Shown one piece after another: positions 50,108-58,786 of a stretch of 64,000 nt of DNA. How positions within the stretch are numbered: position 1 is the first letter of the stretch; each line of letters begins with the position of its first letter. Origin of the DNA: Actinospica sp035493475 (lineage in GTDB: Bacteria; Actinomycetota; Actinomycetes; Streptomycetales; Catenulisporaceae); assembly GCA_035493475.1 (NCBI GenBank), contig DATJIF010000183.1, positions 1 to 64,000 on the forward strand. Direction: 5' to 3'. The translations under genes and the position numbers were made by a program. The notes under the pieces were generated by a model. It was given only the letters and a program-made list of their open reading frames with translations, did not search any database and was not told where the DNA came from.

Positions 50108-52189
50108 TCAGCTCGCGGTTAGCGAGAAGTCGTCTGCGTAGTAGGTGCCTTGGCCGTACCAACCGTGGACGTACAGGGTCAGTGAGGTCGAGGAGCCGGA
50201 ACTGATGGTCATGGAGAGCTTCTGGTATCCGCTGGTGCTGGGGGTCCAGGTGTCGGTGCCGCCGGTTTGGCCGATGAAGACGTATGCACCGTCTACGTAG
50301 GCGCTGAAGGTGTATGTGGTGTTGGGGAGGACGGTGACCGTTTGGGTGCACTGTGCGTCGTCGGAGTTGTTCGCGGCGCCGGCTAGGGCGTGGCTGCCGG
50401 AGTGGGCTGGGGATGCGGTGACCGAGTCGGTGCTTGCGCAGGTCCAGCCGGAGAGGGTGCCGGTTTCGAAGCCGGGGTTGGTGATCAGGTTGCCGCCGCT
50501 GGGGCCGGTGGGAGTGCCAGTGCCGGTCGGCGTGCCTGTGCCCGTTCCGGTGCCGGTGGGGGTTCCGGAGGCGGTGGAGGTGGGGGTGCTGCTGGCGGTG
50601 GAGGTGGGGGTGGCCGAAGTCGTCGTGCCGCTGGCGCTGGAGGTGGGGGGTGCGGTCGGGCAGCTGGTCGCGGAGCCGTTGATGTCGGTCGCGGCGTCGT
50701 TGAAGAGGGTGGCGGCCGGGTCCAGGTCGTAGAGCGAGAACATCATCATGCCGCCGTAGCCGTTGCAGTGCACGTAGTCGGCTTCGGTCTGGATGGACTG
50801 GGGGGATTCGCCGCCGTAGAAGTTCGTGCCGTCATAGAAGTAGGCCGAATCGGTGACGGGGTCCCAGTACGTGTCGGCCGAATTGGCGACGATGTTCGAG
50901 ATCTCCTTGTACATCGCCACGCCCGGCACGTTGCCCGAGTCCGTCATGCCCGCGGATGGACCACTGGCTGTCTGGTACAGCCCGTGCTCCGATCCCGCGG
51001 ACACGCCGGTCCAGCCACGATAGTAGAAGGGCACGCCGATGGTGAGTTTGTTCGCCGGGAAGCCGCCGGTGATGCCGTATTGGGAGTCCCCCGTCGTCCA
51101 GGCCTTCATGGCGCCGTCGATGCTGTACGTCTCGTTCCCGGGCGCGATCTTGGGCTCGGGCGAGTTCGGGTTGGCGAACAGCGGGTTCTGCTCGTCGGTC
51201 GGGCCGGTCGCGTTCCAGGCGCCGTACATGTCGTAGGTCATGACGTCGCCGAAGGTCAGGTACTGCCCGATGCTGCTGGTCTGGATCTTGCTGATCTTGT
51301 CCTGGCCGGACGGCAGGGCGGCCGAGAGGTAGTACGTCTTGCCGTTGCTCGCGCCCAGCGTGTTGAGCTGGCTGCGGAACTCGCCGAGCAGCGCGGTGTA
51401 GTCGGCGCCGTCGCTGGACGAGGTGATGTTGCCGACGTGGCCGCCGGTCGAGCCGGGGTACTCCCAGTCGATGTCGAAGCCGTCGAAGATGCCCGCCGCG
51501 GATCCGGTGCCGCCGTAGCAGGGCCCGTAGTCGCAGTCGGTCGGCAGGTTGCCGTTGATGAACATGTTGATGCACGAGGAGACGAACGACTGCCGGGAGG
51601 ACGCCGTCGCCGCCATCGGGGAGAAGTACTTCGAGTAGGTCCAGCCGCCGATCGACAGCAGGATCTTCAGGTTCGGATACTTCGCCTTCAGTTCCCTGAG
51701 CTGGTTGAAGTTGCCGCCGATGGTCTGCGTGGAGGTGTCCGCCACGCCGTTGACGGCCTCGTTCGCCGGGAACGGCTTGCCGTAGTCGGCGTCCATGTCC
51801 TCGGCGCCGTCGCCCGCGTTCGGGTCGTTCTCGCCCGCCGGATCGGGGTCGGTGGCCTTCTCCGCCTCGAAGCAGCTGTACGGCGCGGTCGGGGTGATGT
51901 TCTCGAAGTCGTAGATCAGGTAGTTGAGCTTGCCCGCGATGCCCTCGGTGTCGAGGTTCTGGACGTAGAAGGCGTTCTGGTAGATGGACCACTGGTCGAA
52001 GTACGCGACCTTGATGCCGCCGGAGGTGGCCGCGGCGGGCACGGCGGCCCGTCCGGCGAGGTCGGCCGCGGTGGCCGGGCCGGCGGTCGCGGCGCCGGCC
52101 GCGATCAGGCCCATGGCGGCGAACGCGGCGCAGGCCGCGGCCGCCACCGCGGTGCGACCGCGGCTGAGCAGGGATGATCGTATTCGCAT
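50108..52189 (-). CDS. Secreted GH18 chitinase with C-terminal carbohydrate-binding domain
   Basis: This 693-residue protein has a signal peptide (VAAAACAAFAAMGLIAAGAA), a GH18 catalytic barrel (about 55-500), a Ser/Thr-Pro-Gly linker (about 500-560) and a C-terminal CBM4/9-like beta-sandwich (NLITNPGFETGTLSGWTCAS to the end). The GH18 catalytic motif FDGFDIDWEYPG carries DxxDxDxE, and KILLSIGGWTYSKYF is the second signature. It hydrolyses chitin outside the cell. The ATG has CCAGGAG upstream. Two DRE-like palindromes lie 113-150 bp upstream of the start, so control by the DasR homologue encoded 10 kb away is likely. Confidence 0.93.
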   Translation of the reverse strand: MRIRSSLLSRGRTAVAAAACAAFAAMGLIAAGAATAGPATAADLAGRAAVPAAATSGGIKVAYFDQWSIYQNAFYVQNLDTEGIAGKLNYLIYDFENITPTAPYSCFEAEKATDPDPAGENDPNAGDGAEDMDADYGKPFPANEAVNGVADTSTQTIGGNFNQLRELKAKYPNLKILLSIGGWTYSKYFSPMAATASSRQSFVSSCINMFINGNLPTDCDYGPCYGGTGSAAGIFDGFDIDWEYPGSTGGHVGNITSSSDGADYTALLGEFRSQLNTLGASNGKTYYLSAALPSGQDKISKIQTSSIGQYLTFGDVMTYDMYGAWNATGPTDEQNPLFANPNSPEPKIAPGNETYSIDGAMKAWTTGDSQYGITGGFPANKLTIGVPFYYRGWTGVSAGSEHGLYQTASGPSAGMTDSGNVPGVAMYKEISNIVANSADTYWDPVTDSAYFYDGTNFYGGESPQSIQTEADYVHCNGYGGMMMFSLYDLDPAATLFNDAATDINGSATSCPTAPPTSSASGTTTSATPTSTASSTPTSTASGTPTGTGTGTGTPTGTGTPTGPSGGNLITNPGFETGTLSGWTCASTDSVTASPAHSGSHALAGAANNSDDAQCTQTVTVLPNTTYTFSAYVDGAYVFIGQTGGTDTWTPSTSGYQKLSMTISSGSSTSLTLYVHGWYGQGTYYADDFSLTAS

Positions 52190-52301
52190 GATGCTCCTGG
52201 GTGCTGGATAGGGGTGGGTTATCCCGCAGCCCAGCGTCAGCGCGCGCCTTCGCGTTGGACTACTATCCGTGTACTGCGGTGCCGGAACCGCGTCAATACG
52301 A

Positions 52302-52339
52302 TGGACTAGACCAATGTCGGGTACATGGGTCTAGACCTG
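52302..52339. promoter_or_regulatory. Two DasR-responsive-element-like palindromes upstream of the chitinase gene
   Basis: TGGACTAGACCA (52302-52313) matches the dre core TGGTCTAGACCA at 11 of 12 positions. GGTCTAGACC (52328-52337) is a perfect 10-bp palindrome and matches 10 of 12 with its flanks. The two sites are 25 bp apart centre to centre. Confidence 0.75.
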
Positions 52340-52397
52340 ATGTCGCCGGATCCCCTTAACCCGCAGCTAAGCGCCGCATAAGCCTGCTGATTCGGAT

Positions 52398-53132
52398 CTA
52401 CAGCGGCTTCGTCCAGGGAGCCGACGATCCCGCGAGCCGGAACGAGACCGCGCTCGCGCCCGCCAGCAGCACGAGGGCGATCAGCAGCGGCAGGGCGGCG
52501 TGGCCGTGCAGCACGAGCGCCGCGCCGACCAGCGCGCCGACGAACATCGCCAGCGCGGAGAGCGTGCGCCGCCCGATCTTGCCGCCGGAGCCGCCGGCCG
52601 CGCGGGTGTCGGAGGCCATCCCGGTGATCGTCATCGTGAGCACGGTGGTCGTCAGGTCGGGCACGCCGAGGCTGCGGACGGCGGCGTTCTGCAGGCCCAT
52701 CCCCAGGCCCAGCAACGCGACCAGCGTGTAGCGGATCCCGGTCGAGTACGGCGCGGAGGCGGCCTGCGCGACGACGTAGGCCGCGAGCACCAGCACGGTC
52801 TGCGCGATCAGGGCCAGCCGCAGCATCCGTCCACGGTGGTCGCGGACCCGGTGCACGAGCCGTCCGCCGAGGAACGCGCCGACGGCGAAGGCCAGCAGCG
52901 CGGCGAGCGACGCGATGATCGAGAACCCGGCCGCCCCTCCCAGCGCGAAGCCGACGAAGACGACGTTACCCGTCATGTTCGCGACGAAGACGTGCCCGAG
53001 GTCGAGGTAGCTGAACGCGTCGACCAGTCCGGTGACGAGCGTCAGCATCAGCAGCATCGGAGGGAGTGGGCCGTGCCGGTCGCTCATGTCGGGCACGATC
53101 GTGGTCCAGGCATCCCGCAGTGTGCCGCGCAT
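52398..53132 (-). CDS. DUF1275 (YoaK-family) membrane protein
   Basis: This protein of about 244 residues has six hydrophobic segments. The DUF1275 motif LTLVTGLVDAFSYLDLGHVF followed by VANMTGNVVFVGFALGG lies near the N-terminus, and GLGMGLQNAAVRSLGVPDLT, TTVLTMTITGMASDTR in the second half. Members are of unknown function, possibly small-molecule transport. The start could be ATG 53132, GTG 53138 or ATG 53087; the first has GGGAG upstream. No operon partner is evident. Confidence 0.87.
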   Translation of the reverse strand: MRGTLRDAWTTIVPDMSDRHGPLPPMLLMLTLVTGLVDAFSYLDLGHVFVANMTGNVVFVGFALGGAAGFSIIASLAALLAFAVGAFLGGRLVHRVRDHRGRMLRLALIAQTVLVLAAYVVAQAASAPYSTGIRYTLVALLGLGMGLQNAAVRSLGVPDLTTTVLTMTITGMASDTRAAGGSGGKIGRRTLSALAMFVGALVGAALVLHGHAALPLLIALVLLAGASAVSFRLAGSSAPWTKPL

Positions 53133-53237
53133 GACCACGCTGCTCCCATCACTCGAAACTACGACCTGGCGATTCCGCCGGGACTACCTACCAGGGTGGC
53201 GCCGACGGGGCGCGCGGTCCAACATATAGATCCGTTT

Positions 53238-54023
53238 TCAGCGATCTGTCAGAGCGATGGGTTCCTCGAACTTGGATGTGCGCAGTCGGCGGGAGAGGCC
53301 GAGGGCTGCCGTGCGCACGGCAGGTGCCAACTGGGCCGGGCTGAATCTGGCGCGCGGCACCGCGACCGAGAGTGCGGCGGCCGCCTGTCCGCTGCCGTCG
53401 AAGATCGGCGCGGCGATGCAACTGACGCCGAGGACCGACTCCTGCTCCTCGTACGCGAGGCCGGACGCCTGGCACTGTTCGATCAGCGTCCGCATACGCT
53501 TGGGATCAGTGATCGAATAGTCGGTACGCTGCGGCAGCGGCTCGGCCAGCACCTCCTCGATGAGCGCGGGGTCCGCGAAGGCGAGCAGTGCCTTGCCGAC
53601 TCCCGTGCAGGTCAGCGGCAACTGCCCGCCGACGCGTGACGGTAGCGGCAGCGCGTCGTGGCCGTGGATGCGTTCAAGGTAGACGACGCTCCGCCCCTCG
53701 CGCACGCCGAGGTGCACGGTCTCCCCCGTCGCCGCGTAGAGGTCCTGGAGGAACGGCAGCGCCGTCTCGCGCAGGTCCAGGCGTCGCGGCACGAGGGATC
53801 CGAGCTCGAACAGCTTCCCGCCGAGCCGATAGCCGTCCGCGACGCGTTCCAACAAACCGAGGCGCACGAGGTCGGCCACGAGCCGGTGCGCGGTCGTCTT
53901 CTGCAGTCCGGCGCGCCGCGCGAGTTCGGACAGGCGGCACGGACCGTCGCCGGGGCCGAAGCAGTCGAGCAGGGCGACCGCCTTGTCCAGCATGTTCCCG
54001 GAGAGTGCGTTGTTCCGTGTCAC
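53238..54023 (-). CDS. IclR-family transcriptional regulator
   Basis: This 261-residue protein has an N-terminal IclR winged helix (LDKAVALLDCFGPGDGPCRL, LARRAGLQKTTAHRLVADLV) and a C-terminal ligand domain (ETVHLGVREGRSVVYLERIH, LTCTGVGKALLAFADPALIE, SVLGVSCIAAPIFDGSGQAA). IclR proteins control aromatic catabolic operons. It is divergent, 47 bp away, from a meta-cleavage operon. Its GTG start lies inside a perfect 21-bp palindrome (54010-54030), so either it is autoregulated at the start codon or the true start is ATG 53993. Confidence 0.9.
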   Translation of the reverse strand: MTRNNALSGNMLDKAVALLDCFGPGDGPCRLSELARRAGLQKTTAHRLVADLVRLGLLERVADGYRLGGKLFELGSLVPRRLDLRETALPFLQDLYAATGETVHLGVREGRSVVYLERIHGHDALPLPSRVGGQLPLTCTGVGKALLAFADPALIEEVLAEPLPQRTDYSITDPKRMRTLIEQCQASGLAYEEQESVLGVSCIAAPIFDGSGQAAAALSVAVPRARFSPAQLAPAVRTAALGLSRRLRTSKFEEPIALTDR

Positions 54024-54030
54024 GGAACAA
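54010..54030. promoter_or_regulatory. Perfect palindrome at the IclR start: candidate operator
   Basis: Arms TTGTTCCGTG and CACGGAACAA are exact reverse complements around one central T. It overlaps the presumed GTG start of the IclR gene and lies 41 bp before the hydratase ATG. An operator for the IclR protein controlling both directions is the simplest reading. Confidence 0.7.
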
Positions 54031-54070
54031 TCTTTGCCGCACGCCGGGCGCCGCGTCTATACCTGGACAC

Positions 54071-54892
54071 ATGTCCCGTGACCAGAATCCCGAACTTCCC
54101 GAGGTGGTGGCGGCCGCGCATGCCCTCGCCGAGGCCGCGCGTACCGGAGTGCCGTGTCCGCCGATCCGCGACCTGCTCGGCGCGCACGCCGACTCGGACG
54201 CGGTCGCCTACGCGGTGCAGCGGCTGACGATCGAGCACGCACTCGCCGCCGGACGCCGCATCGTGGGCCGCAAGATCGGGCTCACGTCGCAGGCCGTGCA
54301 GCGGCAACTCGGCGTTGACCGGCCCGATTTCGGCGCGCTGCTCGACGACATGCGGATTCCCGAGGGCGGCGAGGTGCCGTACGGCCGCCTGCTTCAGCCG
54401 AAGGTCGAAGCCGAGGTCGCGCTCGTCCTCGGGGAAGACCTGACGGAGGCCAAGCACACCGTGGAGGACGTGCTGCGCGCCGTCGACCACGTACGTCCGG
54501 CGCTGGAACTGGTCGACAGCCGTATCGCCGACTGGAAGATCACGTACACCGACACGGTCGCGGACAACGGCTCGTCGGGCTTGTTCGTGCTCGGTGAGGC
54601 GCAGGTCTCGCCGAACGACGTGGACGTGGCGCAGGTGCGGATGTCCCTGACACGGAACGGCGAGCAGGTCTCCACGGGCACCGGAGCCGACTGCCTGGGC
54701 AGCCCGCTGAACGCCGCCGTATGGCTCGCGGACGCGCTCTCGGCCGTCGGCGAACCGCTGCGCGCGGGCGACGTGGTGCTCACCGGCGCGCTCGGTCCGA
54801 TGTCCACGGCCGCGCCCGGCGACGTCTTCGAGGCGCAGATCAGCGAATTGGGTTCGGTGCGCGTGTCCTTCGCGCGGATAGGAGGCAAGTGA
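54071..54892 (+). CDS. 2-keto-4-pentenoate hydratase/4-oxalocrotonate decarboxylase-family protein
   Basis: This 273-residue protein of the MhpD/DmpH family has VGRKIGLTSQAVQRQLGVDR, KVEAEVALVLGEDL, ALELVDSRIADWKITYTDTV and VVLTGALGPMSTAAPGDVFE. It hydrates 2-hydroxypenta-2,4-dienoate to 4-hydroxy-2-oxovalerate, or decarboxylates 4-oxalocrotonate. It is followed immediately by acetaldehyde dehydrogenase and aldolase genes, the standard lower meta-pathway order. The ATG is 41 bp after the palindrome shared with the IclR gene. Confidence 0.9.
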   Translation: MSRDQNPELPEVVAAAHALAEAARTGVPCPPIRDLLGAHADSDAVAYAVQRLTIEHALAAGRRIVGRKIGLTSQAVQRQLGVDRPDFGALLDDMRIPEGGEVPYGRLLQPKVEAEVALVLGEDLTEAKHTVEDVLRAVDHVRPALELVDSRIADWKITYTDTVADNGSSGLFVLGEAQVSPNDVDVAQVRMSLTRNGEQVSTGTGADCLGSPLNAAVWLADALSAVGEPLRAGDVVLTGALGPMSTAAPGDVFEAQISELGSVRVSFARIGGK

Positions 54893-54893
54893 C

Positions 54894-55838
54894 GTGGCGA
54901 CGAAAGTTGCGATCATCGGCTCGGGGAACATCGGCACCGACCTGATGATCAAGGTTCTGCGGCTCTCGGAGACGCTCGAGGTGGCCGCGATGGCGGGAAT
55001 CGACGCGGACTCGGACGGCCTGGCCCGCGCGCGCCGCTTCAAGGTGGCGACGACGCACGAGGGCGTCGACGGCTTGATGCGGATGCCCGAGTTCGAGGAC
55101 GTCGAGATCGTGTTCGACGCCACCTCGGCGGGCGCTCATCGCAGGCATCACGACCTGCTCGTCGGCACCGGACGTACGCTGATCGACCTCACCCCCGCCG
55201 CGATCGGACCGTACGTGATTCCGCCGGTGGACCTGGAGGAGCACCTCGGCGCCTCGAACGTCAACATGGTGACGTGCGGCGGCCAGGCGACGATCCCGAT
55301 GGTGGCGGCCGTCTCCCGGGTCACGGATGTGCACTATGCGGAGATCATCGCGTCCATCGCCTCCCGCTCGGCCGGTCCGGGCACGCGCGCGAACATCGAC
55401 GAGTTCACCGAGACGACGTCCGACGCGATCGCGAAGGTGGGCGGGGCGCGGAAGGGCAAGGCGATCATCGTCCTCAACCCGGCCGATCCCCCGCTGATCA
55501 TGCGCGACACCGTGTACTGCCTGGTCGGTGGCGTCGGTGACGTCGGCGGCGTCGATGAGGGCGCCATCCGGGATTCCGTCGCCGCGATGGAGCAGACGGT
55601 GCGCGAATACGTGCCCGGATACCGGCTCAAGCAGACCGTCCAGTTCGACCGCGTGGGCCAGGACGACCCGCTGCGGACTCTCGCCCCGGACGCGGCGGGC
55701 GAGCTGACGAAGGTCGGCATCTTCCTCGAGGTCGAGGGCGCCGCGCACTACCTCCCGGCGTACGCAGGCAACCTCGACATCATGACCTCGGCCGCCCTGC
55801 GCACGGCCGAGCGCATCGCCCAAGGAGTGAAGGTATGA
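54894..55838 (+). CDS. mhpF: Acylating acetaldehyde dehydrogenase
   Basis: This 314-residue protein has the NAD-binding VAIIGSGNIGTDLMIKVLRL and the catalytic-Cys region MVTCGGQATIPMVAAVSRVT, both diagnostic for MhpF/DmpF/BphJ. It converts acetaldehyde or propanal released by the aldolase to acyl-CoA. The GTG start at 54894 is one base after the hydratase stop, with AGGAGG before it. Its stop overlaps the aldolase ATG, consistent with the known channelled aldolase-dehydrogenase complex. Confidence 0.95.
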   Translation: MATKVAIIGSGNIGTDLMIKVLRLSETLEVAAMAGIDADSDGLARARRFKVATTHEGVDGLMRMPEFEDVEIVFDATSAGAHRRHHDLLVGTGRTLIDLTPAAIGPYVIPPVDLEEHLGASNVNMVTCGGQATIPMVAAVSRVTDVHYAEIIASIASRSAGPGTRANIDEFTETTSDAIAKVGGARKGKAIIVLNPADPPLIMRDTVYCLVGGVGDVGGVDEGAIRDSVAAMEQTVREYVPGYRLKQTVQFDRVGQDDPLRTLAPDAAGELTKVGIFLEVEGAAHYLPAYAGNLDIMTSAALRTAERIAQGVKV

Positions 55839-56845
55839 CCGAGCTCTACATCCAGGACGTGACCCTGCGGGACGGCATGCACGCCATCCGGCACCGCTAC
55901 ACGGTCGATCAGGCCGCGAGCATCGCGCGCGCACTCGACCGGGCCGGAGTCGCCGCGATCGAGGTCGCGCACGGGGACGGCCTGGCCGGATCCAGCATCA
56001 CGTACGGCATCGGCGCCCACACCGACTGGGAGTGGATCGAGGCGGTGGTGGGCAACGTGAGCAGGGCGATCCCGACGACGCTACTGCTCCCCGGCGTCGG
56101 CACGCTGCACGACCTGAAGCAGGCGCACTCCCTCGGCATCCGCTCCGTGCGCATCGCCACGCACTGCACCGAGGCCGACATCGCCGCGCAGCACATCCAG
56201 GCAGCGCGCGAGCTCGACATGGACGTCGCCGGATTCCTGATGATGTCGCACATGGCCGAGCCCGCCGAGCTCGCGCGCCAGGCGAAGCTGATGGAGTCAT
56301 ACGGCGTGCACTGCGTCTACGTCACCGACTCCGGCGGTCGCCTGACGATGAACGAACTGCGCGACCGCTACCACGCCTACCGCGACGTCCTCGACCCCGG
56401 CACCGAGATGGGCGTCCACGCGCACCACAACCTCGGCCTCGGCGTCGCCAACTCCGTCATCGCCGCCGAATGCGGTGCAGTACGCATCGACGCCTCCCTC
56501 GCCGGACAGGGCGCGGGCGCCGGAAACTGCCCGATCGAAGCGTTCATCGCCGTCGCCGATCTGATGGGCTACCAGCACGGCTGCGACCTCTTCGCCCTGA
56601 TGGACGCCGCCGACGACCTGGTCAGACCGCTGCAGGACCGCCCCGTGCGCGTGGACCGTGAGACCCTCACCCTCGGCTACGCGGGCGTCTACTCCAGTTT
56701 CCTCCGCCACGCCGAGCACGCCGCCGCACGCCACAACCTCGACACCCGAGCCATCCTCGTCGAGGTCGGGCGCCGTGGCCTCGTCGGCGGCCAGGAGGAC
56801 ATGATCACGGATATCGCGCTGGATCTGAGTGGAAGCAAGGACTAG
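55835..56845 (+). CDS. mhpE: 4-hydroxy-2-oxovalerate aldolase
   Basis: This 336-residue DRE-TIM metallolyase has VTLRDGMHAIRHRYTVDQAA at its N-terminus (metal-binding Asp and catalytic Arg), MGVHAHHNLGLGVANSVIAA with the two His ligands, and IDASLAGQGAGAGNCPIEAF. It cleaves 4-hydroxy-2-oxovalerate to pyruvate and acetaldehyde. It is the last of the three-gene lower-pathway block. It shares stop bases with the convergent GNAT gene. The alternative name HsaF/BphI is possible; the reaction is the same in kind. Confidence 0.95.
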   Translation: MTELYIQDVTLRDGMHAIRHRYTVDQAASIARALDRAGVAAIEVAHGDGLAGSSITYGIGAHTDWEWIEAVVGNVSRAIPTTLLLPGVGTLHDLKQAHSLGIRSVRIATHCTEADIAAQHIQAARELDMDVAGFLMMSHMAEPAELARQAKLMESYGVHCVYVTDSGGRLTMNELRDRYHAYRDVLDPGTEMGVHAHHNLGLGVANSVIAAECGAVRIDASLAGQGAGAGNCPIEAFIAVADLMGYQHGCDLFALMDAADDLVRPLQDRPVRVDRETLTLGYAGVYSSFLRHAEHAAARHNLDTRAILVEVGRRGLVGGQEDMITDIALDLSGSKD

Positions 56846-57504
56846 GTAGTCAGGTCGCCGCGTGGCAGCAGCAGGATCTCGGCGCCGACCGGTCGGTATC
56901 CGGCAGCCTGGAACACGCGCACGCTGCGGGCGTTGCCGGGGGCCTGCTGCGCCCAGACCGGTTGGCCGTCGGGCACCAGATGCCGCGCGGCGGTGGCCAG
57001 CAGTCGGCCCACGCCCCGGCCACCGGCAGCGTCGTCCACCTCGATCGCAGCCTCCCATCGACCTGCCACGGCCCGGCCGAGGATCAGCAGGCCATCGCCG
57101 CCGTCCGTTTCCCACACGCGCACGTCGTCGCGGAATCGGGCGGCTCTCGCGACGCGGGGGTGGCTGGGGTCGGTGACTTCGTGGAGTGTCAGGGGCGGCG
57201 GTCCGGGGAGGGCGTCGGCGACGGTCAGCAGGTCCACGGTCTCCGTGACGCGATCCGTGCGATCCATCAACGCCGTCAGGAATCGAGGATTGAGCGGCGC
57301 GGCGAGTGGGTCGCAGTCGATCGAGGCGAGGGTCTTGCGGACCCACTGCGGATCCTCGTCGGTGAAGACGACCGAGTGCGCCGTGAACGCGATCACTCCG
57401 GCGTCGCGGGTGCTCGGCTGCGGGACCACGGTCACGCTGCCGTCGGGGGACGGGAAACGCCCAGCCGCCGCGTCCGTGAGAAGGTCCGAAAGCGTCTGTG
57501 CCAT
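56842..57504 (-). CDS. GNAT-family N-acetyltransferase
   Basis: This 220-residue protein ends with a GNAT domain: GRWEAAIEVDDAAGGRGVGR contains the acetyl-CoA-binding R-G-x-G-R loop, and GNARSVRVFQAAGYRPVGAE is the closing motif. The N-terminal half (about 1-110) is a degenerate second domain. No substrate can be assigned. The start at 57504 (MAQTLSDLL) is preferred over the longer frame. It is convergent with the aldolase gene and divergent from the next gene, so it is a single-gene insert between two aromatic blocks. Confidence 0.8.
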   Translation of the reverse strand: MAQTLSDLLTDAAAGRFPSPDGSVTVVPQPSTRDAGVIAFTAHSVVFTDEDPQWVRKTLASIDCDPLAAPLNPRFLTALMDRTDRVTETVDLLTVADALPGPPPLTLHEVTDPSHPRVARAARFRDDVRVWETDGGDGLLILGRAVAGRWEAAIEVDDAAGGRGVGRLLATAARHLVPDGQPVWAQQAPGNARSVRVFQAAGYRPVGAEILLLPRGDLTT

Positions 57505-57557
57505 GGCCCGGACGATACAACAGCCGCGAATAATCACTTTCCGGATGGCGGGACGCG

Positions 57558-58355
57558 GTGATAGATAGACAACCTGTGAAAAAGACCTTGGAGTTCCCAG
57601 ACCTGCTGCGCCTGATCGAGGAGCGGGCGGGCGCGTTCCGGGCTGCCGTCGCGTCGGCGGGGGATATCGACGTGAAAGTACCGACGTGCCCGGAGTGGAC
57701 GTTGCGGGATCTGGTGCGGCACCTGGGTCACGGGCGGCGTTTCTGGGCGGCCGTCGTCAGCGCGGAGCCGGGGGCGACGCCGCCGGATCGGGCCGTGTTC
57801 AACGCGCAGGAGACGCCCGAGGAGCTTGAGTCGCTGCTCGACTGGTACGCCGCGTCCGTGCGACTGATGCTCGACGCGCTGCGGGAGGCGGGGCCGGATC
57901 GCGGCTGCTGGACGTGGTGGGCCGGATCGCAGTCGCCGCAGAACTGTGGCGCGGTCGCCCGCCACCAGCTGCAGGAAATCACCATGCACACCTACGACGC
58001 CCAGGTCACGGTAGGTGCCCCGCAGGCGCTGCCGAGCGACGTGGCGTTCGACGGCGTTGAGGACTTCCTCTCCACCTGCTGCTCGACGACCGCCCCTTGG
58101 CCGCACGCGCCCGCGTCGCTCGACATGCACGCGACCGAGGGCGGCTCCTGGCGACTCGCGCTCGCCGCCGACGGTGCGCGGTTCACCCGCCTGGTCGGGG
58201 ACGCTACGGCCGCCGCCCCCGCCGAGGTCGCCATCACCGGCACCGCCAGCGAGCTGGTGCTCTACATGTACGACCGCATCTCGGTCGACTCCCTGCAGCT
58301 CGCGGGCGACGGGAACGTGCTCGACCTGCTGCGCGCGTGGGAACCGGAAGAATAG
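57558..58355 (+). CDS. Maleylpyruvate-isomerase-family (mycothiol-dependent DinB-like) protein
   Basis: This 265-residue protein has the MDMPI N-terminal four-helix domain: VPTCPEWTLRDLVRHLGHGR is the family hallmark with a metal-ligand His, and later VARHQLQEITMHTYDAQVTV provides further His residues. A C-terminal beta domain (about 190-265) follows. Members isomerise maleylpyruvate or act as mycothiol-dependent transferases; many are of unknown function. It lies beside aromatic ring-cleavage genes, so a role in aromatic breakdown is possible. The GTG 57558 start is used; GTG 57576 is an alternative. Confidence 0.82.
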   Translation: MIDRQPVKKTLEFPDLLRLIEERAGAFRAAVASAGDIDVKVPTCPEWTLRDLVRHLGHGRRFWAAVVSAEPGATPPDRAVFNAQETPEELESLLDWYAASVRLMLDALREAGPDRGCWTWWAGSQSPQNCGAVARHQLQEITMHTYDAQVTVGAPQALPSDVAFDGVEDFLSTCCSTTAPWPHAPASLDMHATEGGSWRLALAADGARFTRLVGDATAAAPAEVAITGTASELVLYMYDRISVDSLQLAGDGNVLDLLRAWEPEE

Positions 58356-58369
58356 GCGATGATCTGATC

Positions 58370-58786
58370 ATGCGTCATCTCGTGCGCCCCGAGGGCATGC
58401 CTCCCGTCAACGGCTACAGCCACGCGGTCGTGGCGACGTCCGGCCCGCTGGTCGCGATCTCCGGTCAGGTCCCCGTGGACGCCGACGGCCAGCTCGTCGG
58501 CGGCGACGGGGATACGACCGCCCAGCTCCGCCAGGTCTTCCGCAACCTCGGCACCGCCCTCGCCGCCGCGGGTGCGCAGTGGCGGCACGTCATCAAGCTG
58601 ACGTACTACGTGGTGGATCTCGACGACCTCGCCACCGTCCGCGCGGTCCGGGACGAGTTCGTCGACGTCGCCAAGCCGCCGGCCAGCTCGCTCGTCCAGG
58701 TCAGCGGCCTGGTTCACCCCGCCTTCCGCGTCGAGATCGACGCCTTAGCCGTGATTGACGACAGCTCATGTTCGAGAACGTCATAG
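58370..58786 (+). CDS. Rid-family protein without the RidA active-site Arg
   Basis: This 138-residue YjgF/Rid protein has VNGYSHAVVATSGPLVAISG, QVPVDADGQLVGGDGDTTAQ and HVIKLTYYVVDLDDLATVRA. At the position of E. coli RidA Arg105 (PARSCVEV) it reads PASSLVQV, so imine deaminase activity by the usual mechanism is unlikely. It lies 14 bp after the maleylpyruvate-isomerase-family gene and overlaps the next small gene by 19 bp. It is the second such Rid protein in the window beside aromatic genes. Confidence 0.85.
   Translation: MRHLVRPEGMPPVNGYSHAVVATSGPLVAISGQVPVDADGQLVGGDGDTTAQLRQVFRNLGTALAAAGAQWRHVIKLTYYVVDLDDLATVRAVRDEFVDVAKPPASSLVQVSGLVHPAFRVEIDALAVIDDSSCSRTS

Noticed and set aside
53221..53230. 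CAACATATA near the IclR stop, resembling the 17-bp motif of the galactoside locus
   Set aside because: Only nine bases match, and the position is downstream of a gene rather than at a promoter.
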